A stretch of DNA of 64,000 nucleotides. Source: Microvirga rosea. Lineage in GTDB: Bacteria; Pseudomonadota; Alphaproteobacteria; Rhizobiales; Beijerinckiaceae. Below the pieces are notes generated by a model. The model searched no databases and was not told where the DNA came from. It worked only from the letters and a program-made list of their open reading frames with translations. Made by a program: the position numbers and the translations under genes. Each line of letters opens with the position of its first letter. Position 1 is the first letter of the stretch. The stretch covers positions 62,001-126,000 of the forward strand of contig NZ_JAJDOP010000004.1 in NCBI RefSeq assembly GCF_020595095.1, in the 5' to 3' direction. Shown piece after piece: positions 17,752 through 27,072 of this stretch.

Positions 17752-18209
17752 GCCACCGTTCTGCACGGAGCGGGTTTTAGAAAAGCCGCTGTCAGGGAAC
17801 ATGTAGAGAATCGTCAACTGCGCTTCAGGCAGATTTCCGATATGCCGTCGAAAGCAGCGGCCCATATATGCATAAGGATGACTGAGACCGAAAGGATGGC
17901 CGGGACCATTCAACACACGAACGGGCCACATCAGATCGCCTGCCGGCCACCAATCGATCGAGCTGCAATCGATCCCGCCCATCGCGAATGAGCGGGAGAC
18001 CAAACAACAGCACCATCAATCGACATGATCGATGCCCACAAGGCCCACCCCTTCGTCATAGCACGGCCGAGCAGGCACTCGATCTCTTGATCGGTTTCCA
18101 TTCTGACCACTCACTTCCATTGTCTTGAGCGCAGCCCAGCGGCGAAGTGATATGTGACCAGTATTGGCCTTGTACCCTGCCCTGAGCGAAAAACACGCCC
18201 TTAAACGTG
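17752..18209. other. Gene-poor stretch
   Basis: 458 bases. Minus-strand reading frames here (for example 17825-18019 and 17611-18003) contain protein-like stretches such as GIDCSSIDWWPAGDLMWP but overlap the end of the preceding gene and show no family I know. I cannot support a gene; a decayed gene is possible. Confidence 0.3.
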
Positions 18210-18671
18210 CTAGGACGCCGCTGCGGCGCGTTCACGCACTTGCAACACCGTCAGGCGCTTCAATTCTCCCGTGCGCGTAGTCCAGTCGATCGACTGTCCG
18301 ACAGGAAGTCCAATCAGCGCCGTTCCGATGGGTGTAAGCACCGAGATCCAACCCTTCGAAATGTCGGCCTCCTGTGGGAAAACAAGAGTTACCGTCTGCA
18401 CTCGGCCAGTTTTGTCATCGCGAAAATCGACCTCGCATCCCATGCAAACGGTATCGGCTGGATAGCGTCCTCGAGGAAGTACGTGTGCACGGTCGAGTTC
18501 CTCTCCGAGTTCGGCAGCCATATCCGGTAGAGTGTTTGCGGCTGCATTGGCGAGAACCGAAAGCTTCTCATAATCTGCCGCGGTCAAGGTGATGCTGGGC
18601 TTGCTGCCGCCAGCCTTTTTCGTCTTCATGAAAAACTTTCCTGTCGCATTGAATTCGGTCGCGGATTTCAT
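18210..18671 (-). CDS. Rnk/GreA-like RNA polymerase-interacting protein (nucleoside diphosphate kinase regulator type)
   Basis: 153 residues (139 if the ATG at 18629 is used). The C-terminal part matches the GreA/GreB C-terminal domain as found in Rnk: GCEVDFRDDKTGRVQTVTLVFP, then SVLTPIGTALIGLPVGQSIDW. A short, helical N-terminal part replaces the Gre coiled coil, so it should bind the polymerase secondary channel region without cleavage activity. The start at 18671 forms an ATGA overlap with the upstream gene; the internal start has AGGAAA upstream. Confidence 0.8.
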   Translation of the reverse strand: MKSATEFNATGKFFMKTKKAGGSKPSITLTAADYEKLSVLANAAANTLPDMAAELGEELDRAHVLPRGRYPADTVCMGCEVDFRDDKTGRVQTVTLVFPQEADISKGWISVLTPIGTALIGLPVGQSIDWTTRTGELKRLTVLQVRERAAAAS

Positions 18672-19066
18672 GCGGCCGATGGGCCGGGATCGTCATCGCC
18701 ATCATGAGTCGTGGAAGGTTGAACCTGCTCTGGCGCTGGACGTCGTGGCATCAACCGGACGACCTTTGCCTGCGACTGATCGGGCTCCTGTGGTTCAGAT
18801 GTCGGATCCACCTCGGGTGAAGGGTTCTGCATGGCACGGTCTCCTTGGTGTTGAGCAAGCGCCGCGCTGAGAATTTGTGCCAGGAACGCGGAGGTGAGAT
18901 GCCCATCCTCGGGACGCTCTCCTCCTGCCGGCAAACCGCTCTGTGGGGACACTGGATCAACGGACTTTTGCTCCGTCAGGCGAAGCACGCGTTTGAGAAA
19001 ATTCTGCAGCATATCGCAGCACCGGATGCTGGCGCATCCGACCTTACAAGATAGTGGAATTTGCAA
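18668..19066 (-). CDS. Hypothetical proline-rich small protein coupled to the Rnk-like gene
   Basis: 132 residues, or 114 if translation begins at the ATG at 19012 (MLQNFLKRVL). The middle and C-terminus are polar and rich in Pro, Gln, Glu and Asp, so probably disordered. Support for its reality is the four-base stop/start overlap with the next gene (18668-18671) and the absence of another gene here. No known family. Two inverted repeats (19023-19040 and 19079-19118) lie around its start. Confidence 0.45.
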   Translation of the reverse strand: MQIPLSCKVGCASIRCCDMLQNFLKRVLRLTEQKSVDPVSPQSGLPAGGERPEDGHLTSAFLAQILSAALAQHQGDRAMQNPSPEVDPTSEPQEPDQSQAKVVRLMPRRPAPEQVQPSTTHDGDDDPGPSAA

Positions 19067-19557
19067 GGATGTTGCGGCGCCCCGAACTCGGAGCGCGTAT
19101 ACGCGTCGAGCTCGGGGCTACTTGCCCGCGATAAAATTGCCTGCCCGAAGCAGGCCGCTACGATATTGTGCAAAGCTCAACATAATATCTCGATGCTGAT
19201 CTACATCGTCCTGTTTGTCAAATCTCTCGGAGAGGTTGGATGGGCGCAAAAACGCGATCACTCGATCGTGCCGGACCATACGCTCAACGGAAGCCTGGTT
19301 TCAGGCGACAGGTGCACGGCTGGCGAGGTCAATCGGCAGGCACCCGAGAAACGGCGCTCTCACAACGGGAGAATCCGTCTGGAGGGTTTTCAACTCGGCC
19401 ACCAACGAAAGGAAGAAGCCTGCCATCCTCAAATCCGGCTCATCTGGCTTGCGGCCTACGACAGAACCGCAAAACCTGCTCGCGTTAACCACCCCTCAAC
19501 TATGTGCCCCACTTACTGATCTGAGGCCTAAAAAAAGCGGGCGGATCGGGGCTTTCG
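19067..19557. other. Intergenic region with a large palindrome, upstream of a chemoreceptor gene
   Basis: 491 bases between divergent genes. Frames on both strands are open in pieces but show no family resemblance. The 40-base inverted repeat at 19079-19118 is annotated separately. The remainder presumably holds the chemoreceptor promoter. Confidence 0.4.
19079..19118. repeat. 40-bp near-perfect inverted repeat
   Basis: Outer arms GCCCCGA (19079-19085) and TCGGGGC (19112-19118) continue inward through CTCG/CGAG to the central self-complementary CGCGTATACGCG. There is one mismatch and a small bulge. It sits just upstream of the small gene that starts at 19066 or 19012. It could be a regulatory cruciform/operator or a terminator without U tract. 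Confidence 0.6.
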
Positions 19558-21228
19558 ATGAAGATAAGAACAAAGATTTTTGCGCTGGTTGCGGTGCTGA
19601 GCTTAACTGCCATTGTCATGGCGGCCATCGGCATCAGCACTTTGCGCACCTATAACCAAGCTGTCGATGACGTAAAGGCCGCCGCAACGCGTTCACTTTA
19701 TGGTGAGCGTCTCAATAGGCTCGTCACTCATGTCGTGATGGAGGCAAGGGGCATTTACGCCTCCCAAGATACAAAAGAAGCTCGAAAGTTTGGTGACGGC
19801 CTTCTGTCGGCGCTCAGTGACATTGACGGCCTCCTCAAGCAATGGGAGCCGCTTGTTCCGAGCGAGGACAAGGCGCTGTTCGATGCGGTGGTCAAGGATG
19901 CTGCCGAGTTCAAGGTATTCAGGAGAGAGACGGTCCGCCTCGGTGCCGAGGTCTCGCCGGAAGCAGCCAACACACAGGGCAACAACGAAACCAATCGCGC
20001 CAACAGGAAGAAATTCCAGATCAGCATTGATGCGCTGACCAAGCGCGGCAGCGAACAGGTTGAAACTGTCGGCAGATCGACGGAGGCGCTTTATAATCAG
20101 CGTCTGATGCTGCTTTCCGTCATCGCACTGGGCGGCACTCTCCTGGCGCTCCTGATCGGATGGTTTGTGGGCCACAGGCAGATTGCTCGTCCCCTCCAGG
20201 GCGTCACGGGCGCAATCCAGAAACTCGCTTCCGGCGATTACGACCTACCTCAGGTCAGCCACGGCAAGGACGAGATCGGCGACATCTGGAAGGCCACTCG
20301 GGTGTTTGCCGAGGCCATGCAGGAGACGCAACGCCTTCGGCAGGCACAGGCCGACACGGACAGACACATGGCCGAGCGGCGGCAGGCTGAGATGGCGGAA
20401 CTGGCTCGCAAGTTCGAGAGCAGCGTCGGTGGCTTGGTCCAGCACCTTTCCGTCGCAGCTCAGCAGATGGAGGTGACCGCACGTTCCATGGCAAGCACCG
20501 CCGAGCAGACCAATCAGCAATCGAATTCGGTAGCGGCTGCAGCAGAGGAAACCTCAACCAATGTTCAGGCGGTCGCTGCGGCGACCGAAGAATTGGCAAC
20601 CTCGTCCAGTGAGATCGGAGCGCAGGTGTCTCAAACCTCGAAGGCTGCCTCCAGAGCGGTCGAGAGTGCGCGCACGATGAACCTTCGGGTCGAGACGCTA
20701 GCTGCTGGCGCGCAGAAGATCGGTGACGTCGTTGCCCTTATTCACACCATCGCAAGCCAGACAAATCTGCTTGCGTTGAATGCAACGATCGAGGCCGCGC
20801 GGGCCGGAGAGGCAGGCAAGGGCTTCGCTGTCGTGGCGTCCGAGGTGAAAAAACTAGCAACTCAAACATCCAAGGCAACCGAAGAAATCTCGGCTCAGAT
20901 CACACAAATTCAGGAGGCCACCAATGAAACGGTGGGGGCGATCCGCGAGATTGGTCTGACCATCGAGGAAGTGTATCAGATCGCCGCAAGTGTTGCTGCT
21001 GCCGTCGAGGAGCAGCAGGCCGCTGCGCAAGAGATTGCGCGTAATGTGAACGAAGCGGCGCGGGGCACGCAGGAGGTGACCGAGAACATCATCCAGGTTC
21101 AGGCGGCAGCGATCCATTCAGGTTCCGCCGCCTCGCAGGTACTCTCGGCGGCAGGAGAACTTGCGCGCAATTCGTCACATCTCAGTCGCGAGGTCGAGAA
21201 CTTCCTCCAGGGGATCCAGGCCGCCTGA
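19558..21228 (+). CDS. Methyl-accepting chemotaxis protein
   Basis: A 556-residue transmembrane chemoreceptor. TM1 is at about residues 8-28, a helical periplasmic sensor at about 30-180, TM2 at about 183-204, HAMP at 205-258, and the cytoplasmic signalling domain follows. The hairpin tip reads [20 protein letters not shown]. The C-terminus [10 protein letters not shown] resembles that of the other two receptors in this window. No che genes are nearby, so it must couple to a remote array. A hairpin follows the stop. Confidence 0.92.
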   Translation: MKIRTKIFALVAVLSLTAIVMAAIGISTLRTYNQAVDDVKAAATRSLYGERLNRLVTHVVMEARGIYASQDTKEARKFGDGLLSALSDIDGLLKQWEPLVPSEDKALFDAVVKDAAEFKVFRRETVRLGAEVSPEAANTQGNNETNRANRKKFQISIDALTKRGSEQVETVGRSTEALYNQRLMLLSVIALGGTLLALLIGWFVGHRQIARPLQGVTGAIQKLASGDYDLPQVSHGKDEIGDIWKATRVFAEAMQETQRLRQAQADTDRHMAERRQAEMAELARKFESSVGGLVQHLSVAAQQMEVTARSMASTAEQTNQQSNSVAAAAEETSTNVQAVAAATEELATSSSEIGAQVSQTSKAASRAVESARTMNLRVETLAAGAQKIGDVVALIHTIASQTNLLALNATIEAARAGEAGKGFAVVASEVKKLATQTSKATEEISAQITQIQEATNETVGAIREIGLTIEEVYQIAASVAAAVEEQQAAAQEIARNVNEAARGTQEVTENIIQVQAAAIHSGSAASQVLSAAGELARNSSHLSREVENFLQGIQAA

Positions 21229-21233
21229 CAACC

Positions 21234-21274
21234 CCGGCAGAGGCCCGCGCTATACCGGCGCAGGCCTTTGCCGG
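21234..21274 (+). terminator. Hairpin after the chemoreceptor gene
   Basis: CCGGCAGAGGCC (21234-21245) pairs with GGCCTTTGCCGG (21263-21274), 12 positions with one G-T pair, starting five bases after the stop codon. No U tract follows, so factor-independent termination is uncertain. Confidence 0.45.
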
Positions 21275-21581
21275 AGCAATGCACCGCAGCGCGGACGTTT
21301 GCCAGCCTCCAGGGCCTCATAAGAGCTACTCGCTTCTGGCCTTGAGATCCCAGAGATGCTCTGATCCGTGCCACGATCAGAGCGGGACGAAGCATGAGAC
21401 CTCGCCGACTTACAGAAACTTGGAACGATCGAAAGCGAACGGCGGCCCTATAGCGTCGGGGCGCCATGATCATCGCCACGGTGAGCTTACCGTGGGTGGA
21501 GAAATTTGGTTTGCTCCCTATTTCGAAAGAGCGGCCGTAAAAGGGACCAAGGCACTGGCCTCAAGGCGAAGGGAACACATA

Positions 21582-22055
21582 ATGGCGAAGAATACGATCT
21601 GCCTCTGGTACGATAAGGACGCCGAGGCTGCTGCCCGCTTCTATTCCGAGATCTTTCCCGACAGCGCCGTGGGCGCGGTGCACCGTGCTCCCGGTGACTA
21701 CCCCGCCGGTCAAGAGGGCGATGTGCTAACGGTGGAATTCACAGTCGCGGGAATTTCCTGCCTCGGGCTCAACGGAGGCCCTGCATTCAAACACAACGAA
21801 GCCTTCTCGTTCCAGATCGCCACAGACGATCAGGAGGAGACCGACCGCTACTGGAATGCCATCGTCGACAACGGCGGTCAGGAAAGCGCGTGCGGCTGGT
21901 GCAAAGACAAGTGGGGCGTATCCTGGCAAATCACACCGCGCGTACTCATGGAGGCGATGGCGGCGGGGGGCGATCAGGCTAAACGCGCCTTTGATGCGAT
22001 GATGGAGATGAAGAAGATCGACGTTGCCGCGATCGAGGCAGCGCGACGCGGTTGA
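21582..22055 (+). CDS. VOC-superfamily protein (PhnB/3-demethylubiquinone methyltransferase-like)
   Basis: 157 residues. The pattern TICLWYDKDAEAAARFYSEIFPDS, followed by VEFTVAGISCLGLNGGP and CGWCKDKWGVSWQITP, is typical of the PhnB-like branch of the vicinal oxygen chelate fold. Start at 21582 is preceded by GAAGGGAAC; the frame opens upstream without similarity. Function unknown; such proteins bind a metal or small molecules, and the old methyltransferase label is probably misleading. The 350 bases before it hold only the hairpin at 21234-21274. Confidence 0.82.
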   Translation: MAKNTICLWYDKDAEAAARFYSEIFPDSAVGAVHRAPGDYPAGQEGDVLTVEFTVAGISCLGLNGGPAFKHNEAFSFQIATDDQEETDRYWNAIVDNGGQESACGWCKDKWGVSWQITPRVLMEAMAAGGDQAKRAFDAMMEMKKIDVAAIEAARRG

Positions 22056-22234
22056 TACCCCGCTCGAAATTACGGCCGCGGCAACCTGCTCTCACACGGG
22101 ACCGGTGCGCTCGTCGCCATAGGGTTTCGACAATCCCCTCCCCTATCGGTCTTGTGTCGGCGCAGTGAAACAAATCGGAAAGAGAAACAAGCTCAAGGCC
22201 CTAAGCGCTCGGCTCTGCTGGGCCCAGAATCGCC

Positions 22235-23575
22235 TTAAAGAGCGGTGCTCCTTGCCACGCCTTTTCGTTCGCTGAAACGCCCGTACCGGAAGGCTGTCAA
22301 ATCCTGACGTGGGGTGCGGCCGAGCGCGAGGTCCGCCATGGCCTTGCCCATGCCGGGAGCAATGCCGAAGCCATGCCCGCTCATCCCCGTCGCAAGAATT
22401 AAGCCAGGCAGAGGCGTGTGATCGACCACCGGCAGGGCATCGGGCAATACATCGATCATGCCCGCCCAGGTTGAGGCTATGGTCGGCGTGCCGATGGCCG
22501 GGAAAGCGGCTTCGAAATGGGATTTCAGGCGTGCGAGTTCAGCGGCGTTGGGGCGTGGATTCAGAATGCGGCACCGCTCGAACGGGCTTTCATCGGTCCT
22601 GCTCCAGCGGCGCGGAGTGCCCCAGGCGTCCGGGTAGTCTTTGGGTGCCGCAGGACGGAAATGCGTGCTCGATAGGTCAGCGCGAATTTGGGGCAGGAAG
22701 GCTCGCAGGTTCCGGAATGCGTCCGGTCCGATGAAGAACTCATGAAACGACCATGGCGTCAGCGTATAACCACCATCGGCCCGGCGGCGGATGGCGAACC
22801 GATCGTCGCAGGCCGCTCCTTGGAAGAAATCGGGCATGGCGGTCGTGGCCGATACGCTGGAGAGGACCGACAGCTGCGGCAGCGTCAGGCCGTGGGCGCG
22901 CAGGAACAGTGCCGACCAGGCGCCCCCGGCGAGAATGGCCTGCGTGCAGCGCACGGTGCCAGCCTCGGTGACAATCGCAGAGAGGTGACCCGCCGAGGTT
23001 TCGAGCCCGCGCACGGCGCAGCCCTCGCGGATGATCACGCCCGCCTCCTCCGCTGCGCGAGCAAGGACCGGTACAGTGACAAAGGGCTCGGCCATTGCGT
23101 CGGAGGGCGTATGCAAAGCTCCGACCCATCCTGCGGCGTTGGGCAGGAGCGCCTCGGTTTCGCGGCGCGAAAGCAGGCGTGTGTCAACACCAAAGGGTTT
23201 GGCAAGGTCGAGCCAGTGGTCGAAGGCCTCCAAGCGCGCCTCGGTGCGTGCGAAATAGGTGATTCCCTGCTGGCGAAACCCAATGGCGGCCCGCAAAGCG
23301 TTCGGGAGATCCGCCCAAAGGCGAATTGCCTCCACCATGATTGGCAGTTCCGCGATATCGCGCCCCTGCTGGCGGATCCACCCCCAATTGCGGCCCGACT
23401 GCTCGCCTGCAAGCCGGCCCTTTTCGCAAAGCAGCACGCGCTTGCCTTCGGCTGCAAGCGCCCAGGCCCCCATAAGACCGATGATCCCACCGCCGATAAC
23501 GGCAATGTCCACAGCCTCGGGGAGAGGACCGGTGAAAGCGGGAGGCGTGGCAAGTGTAATGGGGAAACCGGTCAT
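22235..23575 (-). CDS. FAD-dependent oxidoreductase (DAO/DadA superfamily)
   Basis: A 446-residue protein. The Rossmann dinucleotide motif IAVIGGGIIGLMGAWALA is at about residues 24-41, ending in the ribose-binding glutamate of LLCEKG. The DAO-type block SGRNWGWIRQQGRD follows, and near the C-terminus STWAGMIDVLPDALPV and GMSGHGFGIAPGMGKA, where the flavin is closed over. Probably oxidises an amino acid or secondary amine imported by the adjacent transporter. It begins one base after the stop of the upstream oxidoreductase. Confidence 0.85.
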   Translation of the reverse strand: MTGFPITLATPPAFTGPLPEAVDIAVIGGGIIGLMGAWALAAEGKRVLLCEKGRLAGEQSGRNWGWIRQQGRDIAELPIMVEAIRLWADLPNALRAAIGFRQQGITYFARTEARLEAFDHWLDLAKPFGVDTRLLSRRETEALLPNAAGWVGALHTPSDAMAEPFVTVPVLARAAEEAGVIIREGCAVRGLETSAGHLSAIVTEAGTVRCTQAILAGGAWSALFLRAHGLTLPQLSVLSSVSATTAMPDFFQGAACDDRFAIRRRADGGYTLTPWSFHEFFIGPDAFRNLRAFLPQIRADLSSTHFRPAAPKDYPDAWGTPRRWSRTDESPFERCRILNPRPNAAELARLKSHFEAAFPAIGTPTIASTWAGMIDVLPDALPVVDHTPLPGLILATGMSGHGFGIAPGMGKAMADLALGRTPRQDLTAFRYGRFSERKGVARSTAL

Positions 23576-23576
23576 C

Positions 23577-24854
23577 TCAGAACCGCGCAGCAAGGTAAGG
23601 TGTGGGATCGAAGGTGGCCGGCCGGCCGGCAAGAGCATCGGCCACCATGCGGGCTGTGACGGCCGAGAGTGTCAAGCCAAGGTGACCGTGGCCGTAAGCG
23701 TGAATCACTTCAGTGCCATGCACGGATGGTCCGATTACCGGCAGCGAGTCTGGGGTGGACGGGCGAAAGCCCATCCATTCGGTTGCGGGGGCAACCTCGC
23801 GCAGAGCCGGCAGAGCGCGGTAGGCCTGCGGGACCAGCGCTCGAATCCGTCGATAGTTCGGCGGCGCCGTCAATCCGGCGAGTTCGTCCCCGCTCACCAG
23901 CCGGATGCCGTCGTGCATGGGGGAGAGAACTAGCGACAACGCCGGGAAGACCACGGGGCCGCGCATCAGGGATGCAGTGCCGGAGCCAAAGGCGATGTGG
24001 TACCCGCGTTCCGTATCGAGGCTGACCCGGTCGCCGAGCATGCGGGCCAGAAGAGCCGACCAGGCTCCCGCGCAGATCACGAGACGGTCGAACTCCTTCG
24101 CACCGCCTTCCGCATGAACGGTCACGCCTCCAGGACGGCGGGACACGCTACGTACCTTCTGGCGCAGATGTAGCGCGCCGCGACGCGCCGCGGCGTCGAA
24201 ATAGGCTTGGGCCAATCCCTGCGGGAAGCGAACGAAGCCGCTTTCGGGCTGATGGAGACCGATGGTGCAGAGCGCAGGATCAAGATTGGGCTCGAGATCG
24301 GTAACTTCCTTCCGGTCGAGAATCCGGTAGTTCACCCCGTGCCGATCCATCAGGTGACGATCGAGGGCTGTCGCGGCGAATTCGGCTTCGTTCGAATAGA
24401 CCTTGAGCCAACCCTCCTGGGTAATCATCTCTTCGACCCCGGCGAGCGCCGCGAGCGCGCGATGGGCTTCGAGCGAGCGCGACACGAGGGGGCTGAGGGC
24501 CGCGGCAATGCGTTCCACCTCGGCGGGCGCTCCGGCGCGAATGAAGCGCAGGAGCCAGGGCACCACCCTGGGAGCATGCCGCAAGCGCAGCACGGCGGGC
24601 GAATTTCTGTCGAGGAGATAGGACGGCAGCGCCTTCAGCACCGCGGGTGTGGCGGTCGGTGTAACCGACCCGGTCACGATGGCACCGGCATTGCCCGATG
24701 AGGTGCCCGCACCGGGAGCATCCGGATCGAAAACCGTGACTTGGTGGCCTTCTGCCGCCAAAGTCAGCGCCATCGCACAGCCGACGATGCCGGCGCCGAC
24801 AATGGCGACAGAAACGCCGCCTCGGTCTTTGGGGTGCTGTTCCAAGTCAACCAT
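23577..24854 (-). CDS. D-amino acid dehydrogenase-like FAD oxidoreductase (DadA type)
   Basis: 425 residues. The FAD-binding VAIVGAGIVGCAMALTLAAE is at 16-35, with the DadA segment TSSGNAGAIVTG soon after. Substrate-domain motifs include ITQEGWLKVY and TEWMGFRPSTPDSLPVIGPS, followed by YGHGHLGLTLSAVTARMVAD. This fits a membrane-associated dehydrogenase converting D-amino acids to keto acids plus ammonia, or a related hydroxyproline/sarcosine-type oxidase. Two paralogous FAD enzymes in a row behind an amino-acid importer suggest a dedicated catabolic route. Confidence 0.87.
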   Translation of the reverse strand: MVDLEQHPKDRGGVSVAIVGAGIVGCAMALTLAAEGHQVTVFDPDAPGAGTSSGNAGAIVTGSVTPTATPAVLKALPSYLLDRNSPAVLRLRHAPRVVPWLLRFIRAGAPAEVERIAAALSPLVSRSLEAHRALAALAGVEEMITQEGWLKVYSNEAEFAATALDRHLMDRHGVNYRILDRKEVTDLEPNLDPALCTIGLHQPESGFVRFPQGLAQAYFDAAARRGALHLRQKVRSVSRRPGGVTVHAEGGAKEFDRLVICAGAWSALLARMLGDRVSLDTERGYHIAFGSGTASLMRGPVVFPALSLVLSPMHDGIRLVSGDELAGLTAPPNYRRIRALVPQAYRALPALREVAPATEWMGFRPSTPDSLPVIGPSVHGTEVIHAYGHGHLGLTLSAVTARMVADALAGRPATFDPTPYLAARF

Positions 24855-24893
24855 CCGTTCAGAAGTGCCGCGCCAGCCAAACGCCGTTGGCGG

Positions 24894-25622
24894 TCAGTGA
24901 TGCAGCACCTTGCTCAGGAAGTCGCGCGAGCGCTCACTTTGCGGGTTGGTGAAGAAGCTCTCGGGATCCGCAGTCTCGACGATGGCGCCGCGATCCATGA
25001 AGATCACCCGGTCGGCCACTTTGCGTGCGAAGCCCATCTCGTGGGTGACCACCATCATGGTCATCCCCTCGCGGGCTAGGCTGACCATGACGTCGAGGAC
25101 CTCGTTGATCATCTCAGGGTCGAGAGCCGAGGTAGGCTCGTCGAACAGCATGATCTTCGGCTGCATGCACAGCGAGCGGGCGATAGCCACCCGCTGCTGC
25201 TGGCCGCCGGAGAGCTGGTGAGGGTAACTCTGCATCCGGTCGGCCAAACCAACCTTTTCGAGCAGGGCGCGGCCGCGATCGTCGGCCTCTGCTTTCGACA
25301 GGCCGCGCACATGGATCGGCGCGAGCGTCACGTTTTCCAGGGCAGTTTTATGAGGGTAGAGATTGAAGCTCTGGAACACAAAACCGACCTCCATCCGCAG
25401 TTCTCGCAGCCGCACGGAGCTGCTGCCGAGATCGAAGCCGTCCACCACGAGCCTTCCCTTCTGGAACGGCTCCAGTCCGTTGATGCAACGGATGAGCGTG
25501 CTCTTTCCCGACCCGGAAGGACCGCAGACCACGACCACCTCACCTTTGGTGACAGCGAGGTCGATATCCTTCAGCACATGCAACGAGCCGAACCATTTGT
25601 TGAGGTTGGTGAATTCGATCAT
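24894..25622 (-). CDS. Polar amino acid ABC transporter ATP-binding protein (GlnQ/HisP type)
   Basis: 242 residues. Walker [10 protein letters not shown] is at residues 34-42. The Q-loop is in [10 protein letters not shown], and the family marker GLSKAEA precedes the signature LSGGQQQR. Walker [15 protein letters not shown] and the H-loop [15 protein letters not shown] follow. The PAAT-family spacing is typical. It lies between the permease genes and the two FAD oxidoreductases in what looks like one minus-strand transcript. Confidence 0.93.
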   Translation of the reverse strand: MIEFTNLNKWFGSLHVLKDIDLAVTKGEVVVVCGPSGSGKSTLIRCINGLEPFQKGRLVVDGFDLGSSSVRLRELRMEVGFVFQSFNLYPHKTALENVTLAPIHVRGLSKAEADDRGRALLEKVGLADRMQSYPHQLSGGQQQRVAIARSLCMQPKIMLFDEPTSALDPEMINEVLDVMVSLAREGMTMMVVTHEMGFARKVADRVIFMDRGAIVETADPESFFTNPQSERSRDFLSKVLHH

Positions 25623-25661
25623 GGGTTAGTTTCCTTGGCCGGCGGCGAAGCGGCTGCCAGA

Positions 25662-26324
25662 TTATAGGATCGGAGCCTGGCCATGCCGCTCCATGCGACG
25701 CGACAGCCAGATCAGCGGATAGCAGATGGCGAAGTAACCGATGCCGACGATCCCGAAGACCAGTAGTCCGTTCGGAACGCTCTGCACGATCATCCAGCCG
25801 GAGCGCGTCAGGTCGAGGAGTCCGATCGCCGAGACAACGGAGCTGTCCTTGATCAGGAGCACGAACTGCCCCACGAGCGAAGGCGTCACGACCCGAATGG
25901 CCTGCGGAAGCACGATCAGCCGCATCTGCTGCGCACGCGTGAAGCCCGAAGCAGCAGCGGCTTCGGTTTGCCCGGTGGGGACCGACTGAATACCCGCAGC
26001 AACGATTTCGCCGATGAAGCAGGCGGCGGCATTCGACAGAGCGACCACCCCCGCCGTGAAAGCGGACAGCTCGATTCCGATCTCCGGCAGGATGAAGAAG
26101 ACGATGAAGACCTGCACAAGAAACGGTGTACCGCGGAAGAAGTCGACATAAAGTCCGACCACACGGGACAATGCCTTGTTTGGGCCGGCGCGCAGGATGC
26201 CGAAGGCGAAGCCGATCACGACGCCGATCAGCAAAGAAAGCGCCGAGAGCGCCAGCGTCATGCCGATGCCCTTCAGCAGCACGGGCCAGTAGCCGATGAC
26301 GCGGTTGAGTTGCAGCCAGAACAT
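25662..26324 (-). CDS. Amino acid ABC transporter permease (HisM/GlnP type)
   Basis: 220 residues, with about five helices. VDFFRGTPFLVQVFIVFFILP (about 61-81) is the conserved HEQ-family stretch. AAAASGFTRAQQMRLIVLPQAIR (about 138-160) is the coupling loop. It forms a membrane pair with the next upstream gene product. Gap to the ATPase gene is 39 bases. Confidence 0.92.
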   Translation of the reverse strand: MFWLQLNRVIGYWPVLLKGIGMTLALSALSLLIGVVIGFAFGILRAGPNKALSRVVGLYVDFFRGTPFLVQVFIVFFILPEIGIELSAFTAGVVALSNAAACFIGEIVAAGIQSVPTGQTEAAAASGFTRAQQMRLIVLPQAIRVVTPSLVGQFVLLIKDSSVVSAIGLLDLTRSGWMIVQSVPNGLLVFGIVGIGYFAICYPLIWLSRRMERHGQAPIL

Positions 26325-26336
26325 ACGCGTGCTCCC

Positions 26337-27005
26337 TCAGGCCCGGCCCGGCAGGCGGTTCTGGTGCGACCAGATTCCTGCGAGAAGTTTGAGCAGATAG
26401 TACAGCAGCAGATAGGCCAGTGCGGTAGCCACAAGCCCTTCGATCGGCATGAAGCGATCAATGGCGATCATCTGACCGGCCCGCGTCAGCTCCACCACGG
26501 AAATAAGCGACAGGAGCGAGCTGTCCTTGACCAATACGATCGCCTGCCCGATGAGGGGCGATATGGTCGGGCGCAGCGCCTGAGGCAGGATGATCAGCCG
26601 CATCCGCTGAAGGTATGTCATGCCCGAACTGATCGCCGCTTCGACCTGCCCTCGCGAGATCGCCAGAATTCCCGACCGGATGATCTCGGCCACGTAGGCG
26701 CCTGAATTCAGCGACAGGACGATGATGCCGATGAGAATCTCGGGCAGCACGATCCCCAGCCTCGGGAGACCGAAGTACAGGAAGTAAAGTTGCGCCAGCA
26801 GCGGCGTCGCACGGACCGCGTCGATATAAACGGTCGCAGGCGCCCGAAGCCAGCGCACAGGCTGAATGCTCAACGCGCACGCAATGATTCCCAGCGTCAA
26901 CGCGCCTGCGAATCCCGTAGTCGACAGCATCAGCGTGGATAGAAAGCCCTGCCAGATATCCGGCAGGTATTCCAGCATCACGCGCGTGTTCAATGATCCC
27001 AGCAT
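26337..27005 (-). CDS. Amino acid ABC transporter permease (second subunit)
   Basis: 222 residues from the ATG at 27005; a TTG ten codons earlier (27035) is the alternative but abuts the hairpin at 27038. It contains IDAVRATPLLAQLYFLYFGL and the coupling loop AISSGMTYLQRMRLIILPQALR, with about five helices. Homologous to the 25662-26324 product, so the transporter is a heterodimer. Twelve bases separate the two permease genes. Confidence 0.9.
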   Translation of the reverse strand: MLGSLNTRVMLEYLPDIWQGFLSTLMLSTTGFAGALTLGIIACALSIQPVRWLRAPATVYIDAVRATPLLAQLYFLYFGLPRLGIVLPEILIGIIVLSLNSGAYVAEIIRSGILAISRGQVEAAISSGMTYLQRMRLIILPQALRPTISPLIGQAIVLVKDSSLLSLISVVELTRAGQMIAIDRFMPIEGLVATALAYLLLYYLLKLLAGIWSHQNRLPGRA

Positions 27006-27037
27006 GGTGTTCCGCAGGGTTGCGACGTCTATCAAAC

Positions 27038-27064
27038 GGCTCCGCGGGAGATTCCCGCGGAGCC
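27038..27064. promoter_or_regulatory. Strong intercistronic hairpin between binding-protein and permease genes
   Basis: GGCTCCGCGGGA (27038-27049), loop GAT, TCCCGCGGAGCC (27053-27064): a perfect 12-bp stem only 8 bases after the stop of the binding-protein gene. No U run follows. It is expected to stabilise the upstream mRNA segment and reduce downstream expression, matching the need for excess binding protein. The other large ABC operon has a hairpin at the same place (13801-13838). Confidence 0.7.
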
Positions 27065-27072
27065 TTCGGATC

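Noticed and set aside
22688..23659. Plus-strand frame opposite the FAD oxidoreductase
   Set aside because: Shadow; the minus-strand protein carries intact FAD motifs.
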